The notes beneath the pieces were generated by a model. The model was not told the DNA's origin. It did not search any database and was given only the letters and a program-made list of their open reading frames with translations. From positions 191,218 to 255,217 of the forward strand of contig JANRFH010000057.1 of assembly GCA_030725745.1 (NCBI GenBank): a stretch of DNA of 64,000 nucleotides, written 5' to 3'. Shown piece by piece: positions 9,327 to 17,204 of this stretch (positions within the stretch are counted from its first letter, which is position 1; every line of letters begins with the position of its first letter). This DNA is from Akkermansiaceae bacterium. GTDB lineage: Bacteria > Verrucomicrobiota > Verrucomicrobiia > Verrucomicrobiales > Akkermansiaceae. Made by a program: the position numbers and the translations under genes.

Positions 9327-9632
9327 TTATCGCGCCGCTAGGATGTATTTCAGCACAGCTGCTTCATCAGCCTCAGAAATCCCGGCATTCCAAGCCATCC
9401 CAGGTGTCACGACGTGCCACTCCTCAGAGGAAATATCCGCCGGCAGGATAGGCTCATGGCAACGACTGCACTGCGCCTTGTACACAACGTAGCCCCTTTT
9501 CAAAACCGCCAGATCCTCGCCGCTCTTTTCAGACATCGACGCCGTCGGAATCGGAGCCTGTCTCTCTGCGGCACAGCCTGAAAATAGGACTGCTGCTGTG
9601 ATGACTCCGAATATTCTACTCGCTGTTTCCAT
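9327..9632 (-). CDS. Small cytochrome c lipoprotein
   Basis: The 101-residue protein has a signal peptide with a lipobox-like end (AAVLFSGC) and one haem-binding motif CSRCH at about residue 55. A candidate axial Met lies in VTPGMAWNAG. It has the size and layout of a mono-haem class I cytochrome c anchored in the envelope. Conserved C-terminal text (ISEADEAAVLKYIL) matches the last helix of such domains. It lies upstream of the flavoprotein on the same strand with a 121-bp gap, so the two may be co-transcribed. The redox partner is unknown. Confidence 0.8.
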   Translation of the reverse strand: METASRIFGVITAAVLFSGCAAERQAPIPTASMSEKSGEDLAVLKRGYVVYKAQCSRCHEPILPADISSEEWHVVTPGMAWNAGISEADEAAVLKYILAAR

Positions 9633-9785
9633 GACTATGATCCTACAAAAGAAAGCCTAACCTCAGCAATCCCCATCTTGGCTCAAAGAGTGCTAAATTT
9701 GTCCACTCGCATCAGCTTTTGACAAATCACCCCCCATCCATAAGCCTACCCCGCAGTAACTTTTTTCCACAGAAACAAAAATAGA

Positions 9786-12560
9786 ATGAGCCTATACCTC
9801 GACTACCTCGCTGAAATCGAAGACCGCAAAACCCAAGGTCTCGCACCACTCCCCATCGATAGCGGCGCGCTCACTGCCGAAATCATCGCGCAAATCAAAG
9901 ACCCCGCCAACCAGCACCGCGAAGGCTCCCTCAATTTCTTCATCTACAACACCCTCCCCGGCACCACCCCCGCCGCCGGCGAAAAAGCACGTTTCCTCGA
10001 GCAAATCATCCTCGGCAACGAAACCGTCACTGAAATCACCCCCACCTTCGCCTTCGAGCTCCTCTCCCACATGAAGGGCGGAGCCTCCATCAAATCCCTC
10101 CTCAACCTCGCCCTCGGCGAAAACGCAGACATCGCCCAGCAAGCCGGCGAAGTCCTCAAAACCCAATTCTTCCTCTACGATGCAGACATGAAGCGCCTCT
10201 CGGACGCCTTCAAATCCGGCAACCCCGTCGCCAAGGAAATCCTCGAAAGCTACGCCGCCGCCGAGTTCTTCACCAAGCTCCCCGAAGTCCCCGAGGAAGT
10301 CAAAATCGTCACCTTCATCGCCGGTGAAGGCGATATCTCCACCGACCTTCTCTCTCCTGGCAACCAAGCCCACTCCCGCTCCGACCGGGAGCTCCACGGG
10401 AAATGCATGATCTCCCCGGAAGCACAGACCGCCATCCAAGGCCTCCAGAAGATCCACCCCGACAAGAGCGTCATGCTCATCGCCGAAAAAGGCACCATGG
10501 GCGTCGGCTCATCCCGCATGTCCGGCGTCAACAACGTCGCCCTCTGGACCGGCAAGCAAGCCTCGAAATACGTCCCCTTCGTCAACTACGCCCCCATCGT
10601 CGCAGGCACCAACGGCATCTCGCCCATCTTCCTCACCACCGTCGACGTCACCGGCGGCATCGGCCTCGACCTTCAGAACTGGGTCAGGAAAACCGACGCC
10701 GAGGGCAACACCGTCAAAGACGAAAACGGCGACCCCATCCTCGAGCAAGCCTACTCCGTCGAGACCGGCACCCTCCTCACCATCAACACCATAACCAAAA
10801 AGCTCTACAACGCCGAAGGCAAGGAACTCATCGACATCTCCAAGGCACTCACGCCTCAGAAAATGGAATTCATGAAAGCCGGCGGCTCCTACGCCATCGT
10901 TTTCGGGAAAAAACTCCAGACCTTCGCCGCCAAAACCCTCGGCATCGCACAGCCCACCGTCTTCTCCCCTTCCAAGGAAATCACCAAAGAAGGTCAAGGC
11001 CTCACCGCCGTTGAGAAAATCTTCAACCGCAACGCCGTCGGCACCACCCCCGGCGCCACCCTGCTCGCAGGCTCCGATGCCCGCGTTACTGTAAACATCG
11101 TAGGCTCCCAAGACACCACCGGCCTCATGACCATGCAGGAGCTAGAAGCCATGGCCGCCACCGTCATCTCCCCCATCGTCGATGCTGGCTATCAGTCCGG
11201 CTGCCACACCGCCTCCGTTTGGGATAAAAAAGCCCAGGCAAACATCCCCAAGCTCATGGCCTTCATGAATAGCTTCGGCATGATCACCGCCCGCGACCCC
11301 GGCGATGGCTACCACGCCATGACCGACGTCATTCACAAAGTCCTCAACGACCTCACCGTGGATGACTGGGACATCACCATTGGCGGCGACTCCCACACCC
11401 GCATGTCCAAGGGCGTCGCCTTCGGAGCCGACTCCGGAACAGTAGCCCTCGCCCTAGCCACCGGCGAAGCCACCATGCCCATCCCCGAGTCAGTCAAAGT
11501 CACCTTCACCGGGAAAATGGAAGACCACATGGACTTCCGCGACGTCGTCCACGCCACCCAGCTCCAGATGCTGAAAAAGTTCGGCGACAACGTCTTCCAA
11601 GGCCGCATCATCGAAGTCCACCTCGGCACCCTCTCCGCCGACAAAGCTTTCACCTTCACCGACTGGACAGCCGAGATGAAAGCAAAAGCCTCCATCTGCA
11701 TCTCCCAGCCCGAGACCCTCATCGAGTCCCTGGAAATCGCCAAAAGCCGCATCCAGACCATGATCAACAAGGGCATGGACAACGAAGGAAAAGTCCTCCA
11801 AGGCCTCATCGACAAAGCCGACAAACGCATCGCCGAAGTACGCTCCGGCGAGAAACCACCCCTCGCCCCAGACGCCACCGCGAAATACTACGCCGAGCTA
11901 GCCGTCAACCTCAGTGAAATCACCGAGCCAATGATCGCCGACCCCGACGTCAACAACGAAGACGTCTCCAAGCGCTACACCCACGACACCATCCGCCCCC
12001 TCTCCTACTACAAAGGTAGTAAGAAAGTCGACCTCGGCTTCGTCGGCTCCTGCATGGTTCACAAAGGCGACCTGAAAATCCTCTCCAAAATGCTTAAAAA
12101 CCTCGAGGAAACCTCCGGCGAAGTGAAATTCCTCGCCCCCCTCGTCGTAGCAGCCCCCACCTACAACATCATCGACGAACTCAAGGCAGAAGGCGACTGG
12201 GACATCCTCCAGAAATACACCGGCTTCGAATTCGACGACAACGACCCCAAAGCCGCCGCCCGCACCGAATACCAGAACATGATGTATCTCGAGCGCCCCG
12301 GCTGTAACCTCTGCATGGGCAATCAGGAAAAAGCCGCCAAAGGCGACACCGTCATGGCCACCTCCACCCGCCTCTTCCAAGGCCGCGTAGTAGAAGACTC
12401 AGACCGCAAAAAAGGAGAGTCCCTCCTCTCCTCCACCCCGGTTGTAGTCCTAAGCAGCATCCTAGGCCGCACCCCCGACCTAGCAGAATACAAAGCCGCC
12501 GTCCAAGGCATCGACCTCACCAAATTCGCCCCACCCATCAAAGAAATGGTCGCGAGCTAA
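9786..12560 (+). CDS. acnB: Aconitate hydratase B / 2-methylisocitrate dehydratase
   Basis: The 924-residue protein has the AcnB domain order, with an N-terminal HEAT-like domain (about 1-160) before the swivel domain. Iron-sulfur ligands are visible as GCNLCMGNQ (C840 and C843) plus the upstream GSCMVHKG cysteine. Other AcnB text includes GGDSHTRMSKGVAFGADSG and the C-terminal TSTRLFQGRVV. It isomerises citrate to isocitrate in the TCA cycle and can act in the methylcitrate cycle. A TTGACA box at 9719-9724 has no good -10 partner. The gene is monocistronic and followed within 10 bp by a REP element that may also protect the 3' end of the transcript. Confidence 0.96.
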   Translation: MSLYLDYLAEIEDRKTQGLAPLPIDSGALTAEIIAQIKDPANQHREGSLNFFIYNTLPGTTPAAGEKARFLEQIILGNETVTEITPTFAFELLSHMKGGASIKSLLNLALGENADIAQQAGEVLKTQFFLYDADMKRLSDAFKSGNPVAKEILESYAAAEFFTKLPEVPEEVKIVTFIAGEGDISTDLLSPGNQAHSRSDRELHGKCMISPEAQTAIQGLQKIHPDKSVMLIAEKGTMGVGSSRMSGVNNVALWTGKQASKYVPFVNYAPIVAGTNGISPIFLTTVDVTGGIGLDLQNWVRKTDAEGNTVKDENGDPILEQAYSVETGTLLTINTITKKLYNAEGKELIDISKALTPQKMEFMKAGGSYAIVFGKKLQTFAAKTLGIAQPTVFSPSKEITKEGQGLTAVEKIFNRNAVGTTPGATLLAGSDARVTVNIVGSQDTTGLMTMQELEAMAATVISPIVDAGYQSGCHTASVWDKKAQANIPKLMAFMNSFGMITARDPGDGYHAMTDVIHKVLNDLTVDDWDITIGGDSHTRMSKGVAFGADSGTVALALATGEATMPIPESVKVTFTGKMEDHMDFRDVVHATQLQMLKKFGDNVFQGRIIEVHLGTLSADKAFTFTDWTAEMKAKASICISQPETLIESLEIAKSRIQTMINKGMDNEGKVLQGLIDKADKRIAEVRSGEKPPLAPDATAKYYAELAVNLSEITEPMIADPDVNNEDVSKRYTHDTIRPLSYYKGSKKVDLGFVGSCMVHKGDLKILSKMLKNLEETSGEVKFLAPLVVAAPTYNIIDELKAEGDWDILQKYTGFEFDDNDPKAAARTEYQNMMYLERPGCNLCMGNQEKAAKGDTVMATSTRLFQGRVVEDSDRKKGESLLSSTPVVVLSSILGRTPDLAEYKAAVQGIDLTKFAPPIKEMVAS

Positions 12561-12566
12561 CAACGG

Positions 12567-12635
12567 AACGCGGGTCTTCAGCCCGCCCCAGTGCCACAGC
12601 TCAGTGCTCCGGGGCGAGCTGAAGACTCGCGGTCC
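12567..12635 (+). repeat. REP-type hairpin element, copy A
   Basis: An imperfect inverted repeat has arms of about 21 nt: the left arm contains GGGTCTTCAGCCCGCCCC and the right arm GGGGCGAGCTGAAGACTCG. One G-T wobble and one mismatch remain, with a loop of about 23 nt. A nearly identical element, loop included, lies in reverse orientation at 27135-27205, and a half copy at 60702-60737. It sits directly upstream of a REP-associated transposase remnant. Confidence 0.8.
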
Positions 12636-12643
12636 ATCAGATT

Positions 12644-12937
12644 ATGACCCCAAAAGGCCACCACCAGCGCGGCTACCTCCCCCACCGTGACTACGGTGGT
12701 GCCCTCCAAGCCATCACCTTCCGCTTAGCCGACTCCCTACCCGTCCACGTTGTTGAGAAATGGAAAGCAGAACTCCAGTCATCTGAAGAAGAAAACCAGA
12801 AAGAGCTCACCCGACGAATCGCGCACTACGAAGACGCCGGCCACGGCAACTGCCACCTCCGCGACCCCGAAGTCGCAAAGATCGTCCAAGACGCACTCAT
12901 CAGAGACCACGATGCGGAATACCAGCTCATCGCATGA
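12644..12937 (+). pseudogene. Truncated REP-associated tyrosine transposase (RAYT)
   Basis: The 97-residue ORF starts GHHQRGYLPHRDYGGALQAI and ends DAEYQLIA followed by TGA. In intact Y1-type RAYTs the same text (RGYLPH, ITFRLADSLP, HGNCHLRDPEVA) leads into the catalytic 'W-x-M-P-N-H-V-H' HUH motif. Here the frame stops just before that motif and no continuation is found in the next 90 bp in any frame. The HUH motif and the catalytic Tyr are therefore both lost, and the product should be inactive. Adjacency to a REP element supports the assignment. The family comparison is from memory. Confidence 0.75.
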
Positions 12938-13027
12938 TGGTACGCGTTTTTTACATAACAAAAAGGCGACCACGCTGGACTTATTGGAAATACTCACCAA
13001 AATATTTTCCGAATTAAAACAAAAATT

Positions 13028-14536
13028 ATGAAACCCATCATCGTCGCGCTCTCCCTCGCGCTTCCGCTTTCCGCCGCCACAACCCTCAATAGCGAGGAAC
13101 CCGAATCCTACAACCCGGCCGCGCCGCCTAAGGTCGAAGAGGGGCCTACAAAAGAAGCTCTCACACTTTTCAACCAAGGACGCCACGAGGCCGCCGTTAT
13201 CCTTGCTCGCCCCCTTGCCGAAAAAGGCGATGTCGATGCTCTATTCCTCCTCGGCTTTGCTGCAGAAACAGGCCAAGGCATGGAAGCTTCGCGCGAGAGC
13301 GCTCTCGAATCTTACCGCCTCGCCGCCGCCAAAGGGCACCAAGAAGCTACTTACCGCCGCGCCCTTATACTCCTCAACTCCAGTGACGAAAAAGAACGCC
13401 AGCAAGGCAACTCCGCACTGGAAGACGCCTCCAAAACCGATCCCAAGACCGCTGGCCGAATCCTCGGAGAAGCATGGCTTCGCGGTCTGCTTAGCGAGAA
13501 GCCCGATCCGGAAAAGGCCGCCCTTTGGTGGAGACGTGCAAGCGATGCCGGTGACAACTCTTCTCTCCTCCTCCTCGCGCGCCTGTTCAGCGGAGAATTC
13601 GGCTTCCCTGAAATAACCGATGCAGAGAAAGGCTTAGACCTCTATCGCAAAGCTGCAGGCCTTGGAGAAAAGGCCGCCTACCTTCCGCTTGGTTCACGAC
13701 TCCTCAACGGCGACGAAAAATCGCGCAACGAAGAGCAAGGCCGTGCGTGGCTGGAAAAGGCCATTAAGGAAGATCTCACTGCCGCATACCTCGCTCTCGG
13801 CGATTATGAGGAAATCGTCAAAAAGAACGACAAGGCTGCTTATGCCTTCTACCTGAAGGGTGCCGAAGCGGAACAGCCTGACTGCATGCTCCGCCTCGCC
13901 TCCTTCTTATTCAACGGCCGCGGCACAGAAAAGAGCGAGGACAAAGCCCGCGAATGGCTGGAAAAAGCCGTCAAAGCCGGTAGCGCAGTCGCCGCATACG
14001 AACTCGCAGGAATTTACTCCAAAGCAGAAAAGCCAGAGATGCTTAAGGTCTACTCATACGTGCTCATGGCAGCCACAGGTGGTATCCCCAACGCACAAAA
14101 CGAACTTGGACTACTCTACCTCGCTGGCAATCTCGGGGCCGCCGACGCACCAGCCGCCGTCGCTTGGTTCACCCGCGCCGCCCAAGCAGGCAATGCAGCC
14201 GCCCAAAACAATCTCGCCACCCTTTACGAAGGTGGCATCGGAGTTCCCGTAAACTACAATAACGCAGGTGAACTCTACGTCCTCGCAGCAAATCAGGGAC
14301 ACCCTGCCGCCACCGCCGCCCTCGCACGCATGTATGCTGTGGGTATCGGCACCGAACCCAACTTAGTGAAAGCCTGGGCCTTCGCCTCACTCGCCATTGA
14401 TCGCGGCGACAAGGACGCGACAACCATTTTGGGTGAAATCTCCAAAAAAATCACACCGGAGCAACTCGCCGAAGCTAAAAAGGAACTCGAAAAACTCAAG
14501 TCCCCTAGCGCACCCGACAAAGCCGAGGACAAATAA
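13028..14536 (+). CDS. Secreted Sel1-repeat (TPR-like) protein
   Basis: The 502-residue protein has a signal peptide (MKPIIVALSLALPLSAATT) and about ten Sel1-like repeats of about 36 residues. Typical units are DALFLLGFAAETGQGMEAS, AQNNLATLYEGGIGVPVNY and ATAALARMYAVGIGTEPN. A charged Lys/Glu-rich tail closes the protein. Sel1 repeats form superhelical protein-binding scaffolds. In bacteria they often act in the envelope, but the partner here is unknown. The gene is followed by the structured intergenic region 14537-14904. Confidence 0.85.
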   Translation: MKPIIVALSLALPLSAATTLNSEEPESYNPAAPPKVEEGPTKEALTLFNQGRHEAAVILARPLAEKGDVDALFLLGFAAETGQGMEASRESALESYRLAAAKGHQEATYRRALILLNSSDEKERQQGNSALEDASKTDPKTAGRILGEAWLRGLLSEKPDPEKAALWWRRASDAGDNSSLLLLARLFSGEFGFPEITDAEKGLDLYRKAAGLGEKAAYLPLGSRLLNGDEKSRNEEQGRAWLEKAIKEDLTAAYLALGDYEEIVKKNDKAAYAFYLKGAEAEQPDCMLRLASFLFNGRGTEKSEDKAREWLEKAVKAGSAVAAYELAGIYSKAEKPEMLKVYSYVLMAATGGIPNAQNELGLLYLAGNLGAADAPAAVAWFTRAAQAGNAAAQNNLATLYEGGIGVPVNYNNAGELYVLAANQGHPAATAALARMYAVGIGTEPNLVKAWAFASLAIDRGDKDATTILGEISKKITPEQLAEAKKELEKLKSPSAPDKAEDK

Positions 14537-14904
14537 TACTAAGTAGCCGGTTATTTCAGCGAAATGGGAATTCAACCGTATTTGTCCTGAAAGGACGTTT
14601 TATACCAGCCAGGGGGTGAAACCCCTAGGCTTGCCCGGTTGTGACCCGTGTCCCAACCGGGCAGCTCATACATGTTGATGCTCACCACATGGGATGCGTC
14701 CGGGTGTGAGGAATCGTATCCACAGGACGGACGGCGCGGAGCGACCGTCCCTGCCCCTTTCACGAAATCGGGCTTGATCCCGTGTTATTCAGGACAGCGG
14801 CCTTCGGGGTATGGCTGATTGCGGCGAGGCCTGTAAATAGCAAGACCGCCAACCCGAGGGTTGGCGGTCTTTTGAATTCTTAGAAAAAGCCAGATCGCGT
14901 GTAA
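14537..14904. other. Intergenic region with serial hairpins and a terminator
   Basis: No gene is seen in this 368-bp gap. It contains GGGG-GTGAAA-CCCC (about 14610), a 9-bp stem GCCCGGTTG/CAACCGGGC (about 14633-14663) and GGACGG/CCGTCC (about 14724-14753). A 28-nt motif (14804-14831) recurs at 17094 and 27378, and the terminator lies at 14843-14870. The serial hairpins suggest an interspersed repeat or a structured RNA; neither is proven. Confidence 0.5.
14843..14870 (-). terminator. Terminator hairpin downstream of PEP-CTERM gene 1
   Basis: A perfect 12-bp stem AGACCGCCAACC / GGTTGGCGGTCT with a 4-nt loop sits about 35 bp after the stop of the minus-strand gene at 14905. The same core stem follows all four PEP-CTERM genes. 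The U-tract is weak on the minus strand and better on the plus strand, so it may act bidirectionally. Confidence 0.7.
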
Positions 14905-16713
14905 TTAGGCACGGCGGCGGCGGAGCAGGGCGAGAACACCCAGTGCGCCAAGCAGTGCTGCGGAAGGCTCAGGAACCGCTACGAGGGCGATGTCATTGCC
15001 ACCTGTGGAGGTGATTCCGACGCTGTCTGCCAGGTAGCTGATTGCCCAATCAAAGCCACCGAAGTTGGTGACCACGGCGCCTTGAGCGAGTCCGGTAAAG
15101 GTTCCCGTGACCGCATCCGATCCATCGTTGGTCACGAGGAAGAGAAGGTCACCGGCGGTGTAAGTGCCACCCGTGAACATCGCGTCCAAAGCCCCCGAGA
15201 TGACCACATCTCCCATCACGTTGACTTGGTCGTATCCACCGATTCCAGCGGTGTTACTGGTGATCTCGGCGACAAGCGTTCCCGCGAGGCTGTAGTTCCC
15301 ATTCACATTCATGATTCCTGGGCTATTGCCAGGGTTGTGGAAGCCGCCCGACTCAATCGTCAATGCTCCCGTGCTACCGGAACCGCCGATGGTTGCACCT
15401 GATGCAACGGTCGTGAGCGTGCTGCTAACGATGTTTCCATCGATGACCAGAGTGCCACTAGTGACAGTGGTGTTACCCGTGTAACTGCTGACTCCGGTAA
15501 GGGTTTGTGTGCCGGAACCTGCGTATTCGAGGTTACCGCCGCCGCTGATGACTCCACCGTAGGAAGCACCGCTGCCGAGCGAACCTGTAACCCTGAGGTT
15601 GCCTCCTACAGTATCACTGGTGATTTCGATGTCTCCGCTGAAAGTATTCGTTCCGGAAAGTGCGATCGTCGAATTAACGGCACCTTGACTTCCAATCGTC
15701 AACTGGCCTGCCCCTTGAACGTTGGAATAGGTGTCCACGCTGCCTTCGTTGCTATCACCGGCACGAAGGAGTGCTCCGCCTGCGCCGATATTGTAGATAC
15801 GGCCTGAAGCGTAGTTTTGGTTCGCACCATTGGAGATGATGCTAGCGTTATCGAGTGTAACGGTACCGGCAGTGTTGCCAAACACACCACTGCCTTTGGC
15901 TCTCGCGATCGCCCCATTCGATATGGTTGTGTCTCCTGTATAGCTGCTGCCGGTTCCATCCAGGAAGAACTGGGAAGCAGCTCCAGCAGTTCCGTCAATG
16001 GTGATGGTCAGCCCCCCACTTCCGTTAATATTTCCAATCCGTCCGAGACCGGTATTATTGATGCCTTGAAGAGTTGCGCCTCCTGAGATGGTGACGACGC
16101 GTGCTCCGTTCTGTTGCAAATTTCGACTGATTCCATCAGTGGAAATTGTCCCGCCGTTGATCGTGAGGGCTTGGTTATTTGCGCCCGTCGCCCGATTGTT
16201 GCCGATCTGCACCGTGGTTCCGGTGCCGATGGTCACTCCGCCGACAAGAGTGCCGTCACCATTCGCACTGAGGAGAACCGTACCTCCGCCGCCAATGGAG
16301 AGGCCACCCGTTGTATTAATGACGCCCAGCGTCAGGAGCGAACCCGCGCCATTTGTGACCGTATTTGCCGCGCTTAGAGTCAACGCTGACGAGATCGTGT
16401 TGGTTAGGCCGGCTCCATTCGTGATGCCTGACGTTCCCACGGTAAGGGTATTGGCACCACTGAGGGTATAGCCGCCAGCCGTGAAGTTCACACCCAGGAC
16501 AGAGGTATCGGCAGTGAGACCCGGCTGGGTCACGGCGGCTTCGTCGAAGGTTGCGACATCGTCGACACCAGGGGCGGCATCACCATCCCAGCTAGCGCCA
16601 GCGTTAAAATCTGTGCCTGAGTTGTCCCAAGTGATGGGAAGGGCAGAGGCGGAGAGCGTCATGCCGGTGAGGGCGATGGCGGAGTGGAGTAGATTGTGTT
16701 TGGTGGGTTTCAT
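14905..16713 (-). CDS. PEP-CTERM beta-strand-repeat surface protein 1
   Basis: The 602-residue protein has a signal peptide (KHNLLHSAIALTGMTLSASA). A repeat region of Gly/Thr/Ser/Asn-rich strands follows, of the autotransporter-associated beta-strand type (SYTGDTTISNGAIAR, NTFSGDIEI, SYTGNTTVTSGTLVIDGN). The C-terminal module (about 450-575) precedes the sorting signal VPEPSAALLGALGVLALLRRRRA. No outer-membrane barrel is present, so display should depend on exosortase, which is not in the window. It probably forms a secreted beta-helix used in the extracellular matrix or in adhesion. The C-terminal 150 residues closely match gene 2. It has its own promoter (16750-16798) and terminator (14843-14870). 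Confidence 0.85.
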   Translation of the reverse strand: MKPTKHNLLHSAIALTGMTLSASALPITWDNSGTDFNAGASWDGDAAPGVDDVATFDEAAVTQPGLTADTSVLGVNFTAGGYTLSGANTLTVGTSGITNGAGLTNTISSALTLSAANTVTNGAGSLLTLGVINTTGGLSIGGGGTVLLSANGDGTLVGGVTIGTGTTVQIGNNRATGANNQALTINGGTISTDGISRNLQQNGARVVTISGGATLQGINNTGLGRIGNINGSGGLTITIDGTAGAASQFFLDGTGSSYTGDTTISNGAIARAKGSGVFGNTAGTVTLDNASIISNGANQNYASGRIYNIGAGGALLRAGDSNEGSVDTYSNVQGAGQLTIGSQGAVNSTIALSGTNTFSGDIEITSDTVGGNLRVTGSLGSGASYGGVISGGGNLEYAGSGTQTLTGVSSYTGNTTVTSGTLVIDGNIVSSTLTTVASGATIGGSGSTGALTIESGGFHNPGNSPGIMNVNGNYSLAGTLVAEITSNTAGIGGYDQVNVMGDVVISGALDAMFTGGTYTAGDLLFLVTNDGSDAVTGTFTGLAQGAVVTNFGGFDWAISYLADSVGITSTGGNDIALVAVPEPSAALLGALGVLALLRRRRA

Positions 16714-16749
16714 TGGTATTTGCCATTGGTGGTCTTTAAGGAGTGTCCT

Positions 16750-16798
16750 AGGGTATAAAATACCGCAGGAATGTCACCTCACAAAAATTAGTGATGCC
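16750..16798 (-). promoter_or_regulatory. Predicted promoter with palindromic operator, PEP-CTERM gene 1
   Basis: On the minus strand a GTGACA -35-like box (16772-16777) and a TACCCT -10-like box (16750-16755) are 16 bp apart. The palindrome half CACCTCAC (plus strand, 16775-16782) overlaps the -35 box; its partner at 16791-16798 matches 5 of 8 positions. The spacing is identical upstream of genes 2-4. Confidence 0.65.
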
Positions 16799-17131
16799 GC
16801 GCAGGGCGATTAAGCCAGGAAAACACAAGCTAGGGCAGAGCCAAGAATTACTCTGCTATATCCAGTGGCGTCCATGCGCTCTTTTCCTGCCTTCCTCATT
16901 GGAATTTTCAGATGAACGGATCGATGCGGGTTGGAATAAGGAAGGCAGGAAATCAGGAATGGATATTGCCAAACAAATTCACCAGTTCCTCGAAAGTCCT
17001 TGCTCCATATTCCTTCTTTAGCAGTTCCTTATCCCATTTTCCCAGTGACCTCAGCGGAATGGTTTTTGTTTGATCGCCCTGCCTGGGCCATATTCGGGGT
17101 ATGGCAGCCTGCGGCGATGCCGATAAAAAAC

Positions 17132-17162
17132 AAAACCGCCAACCCGAGGGTTGGCGGCTTTT
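17132..17162 (-). terminator. Terminator hairpin downstream of PEP-CTERM gene 2
   Basis: The stem CCGCCAACC / GGTTGGCGG with loop CGAG is followed on the minus strand by a T-rich run (TTTTGTTTTTT). It lies about 45 bp after the stop of the gene at 17205. It is a good intrinsic terminator and shares its core with the three sister hairpins. Confidence 0.85.
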
Positions 17163-17204
17163 AGAATTCTTGAAAAAGCTAAGAAGCTTCCTCCAGATAA
17201 TGAA

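Larger units (their letters stand above)
16714..17204. other. Intergenic region between PEP-CTERM genes 1 and 2, with possible decayed element
   Basis: This 490-bp gap carries the gene 1 promoter and the gene 2 terminator. Between them, 13-bp near-perfect inverted ends (GCAGGGCGATTAA at 16801-16813, matched in reverse at 17070-17082) bound about 280 bp. That stretch also has an 11-bp perfect inverted repeat (16885-16895 and 16940-16950). The minus strand from about 17090 to 16960 reads as a protein-like tail (TIPLRSLGKWDKELLKKEYG) ending in a stop, with no start. It may be a gene remnant or a small mobile element. Confidence 0.4.

Noticed and set aside
9719-9724. TTGACA as an acnB promoter -35 box
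   Set aside because: No acceptable -10 box follows at 15-19 bp, so it may be chance.
16791-17021. Plus-strand 76-codon ORF between PEP-CTERM genes 1 and 2
   Set aside because: No protein character and it runs through inverted repeats; the opposite strand reads more protein-like but has no start.
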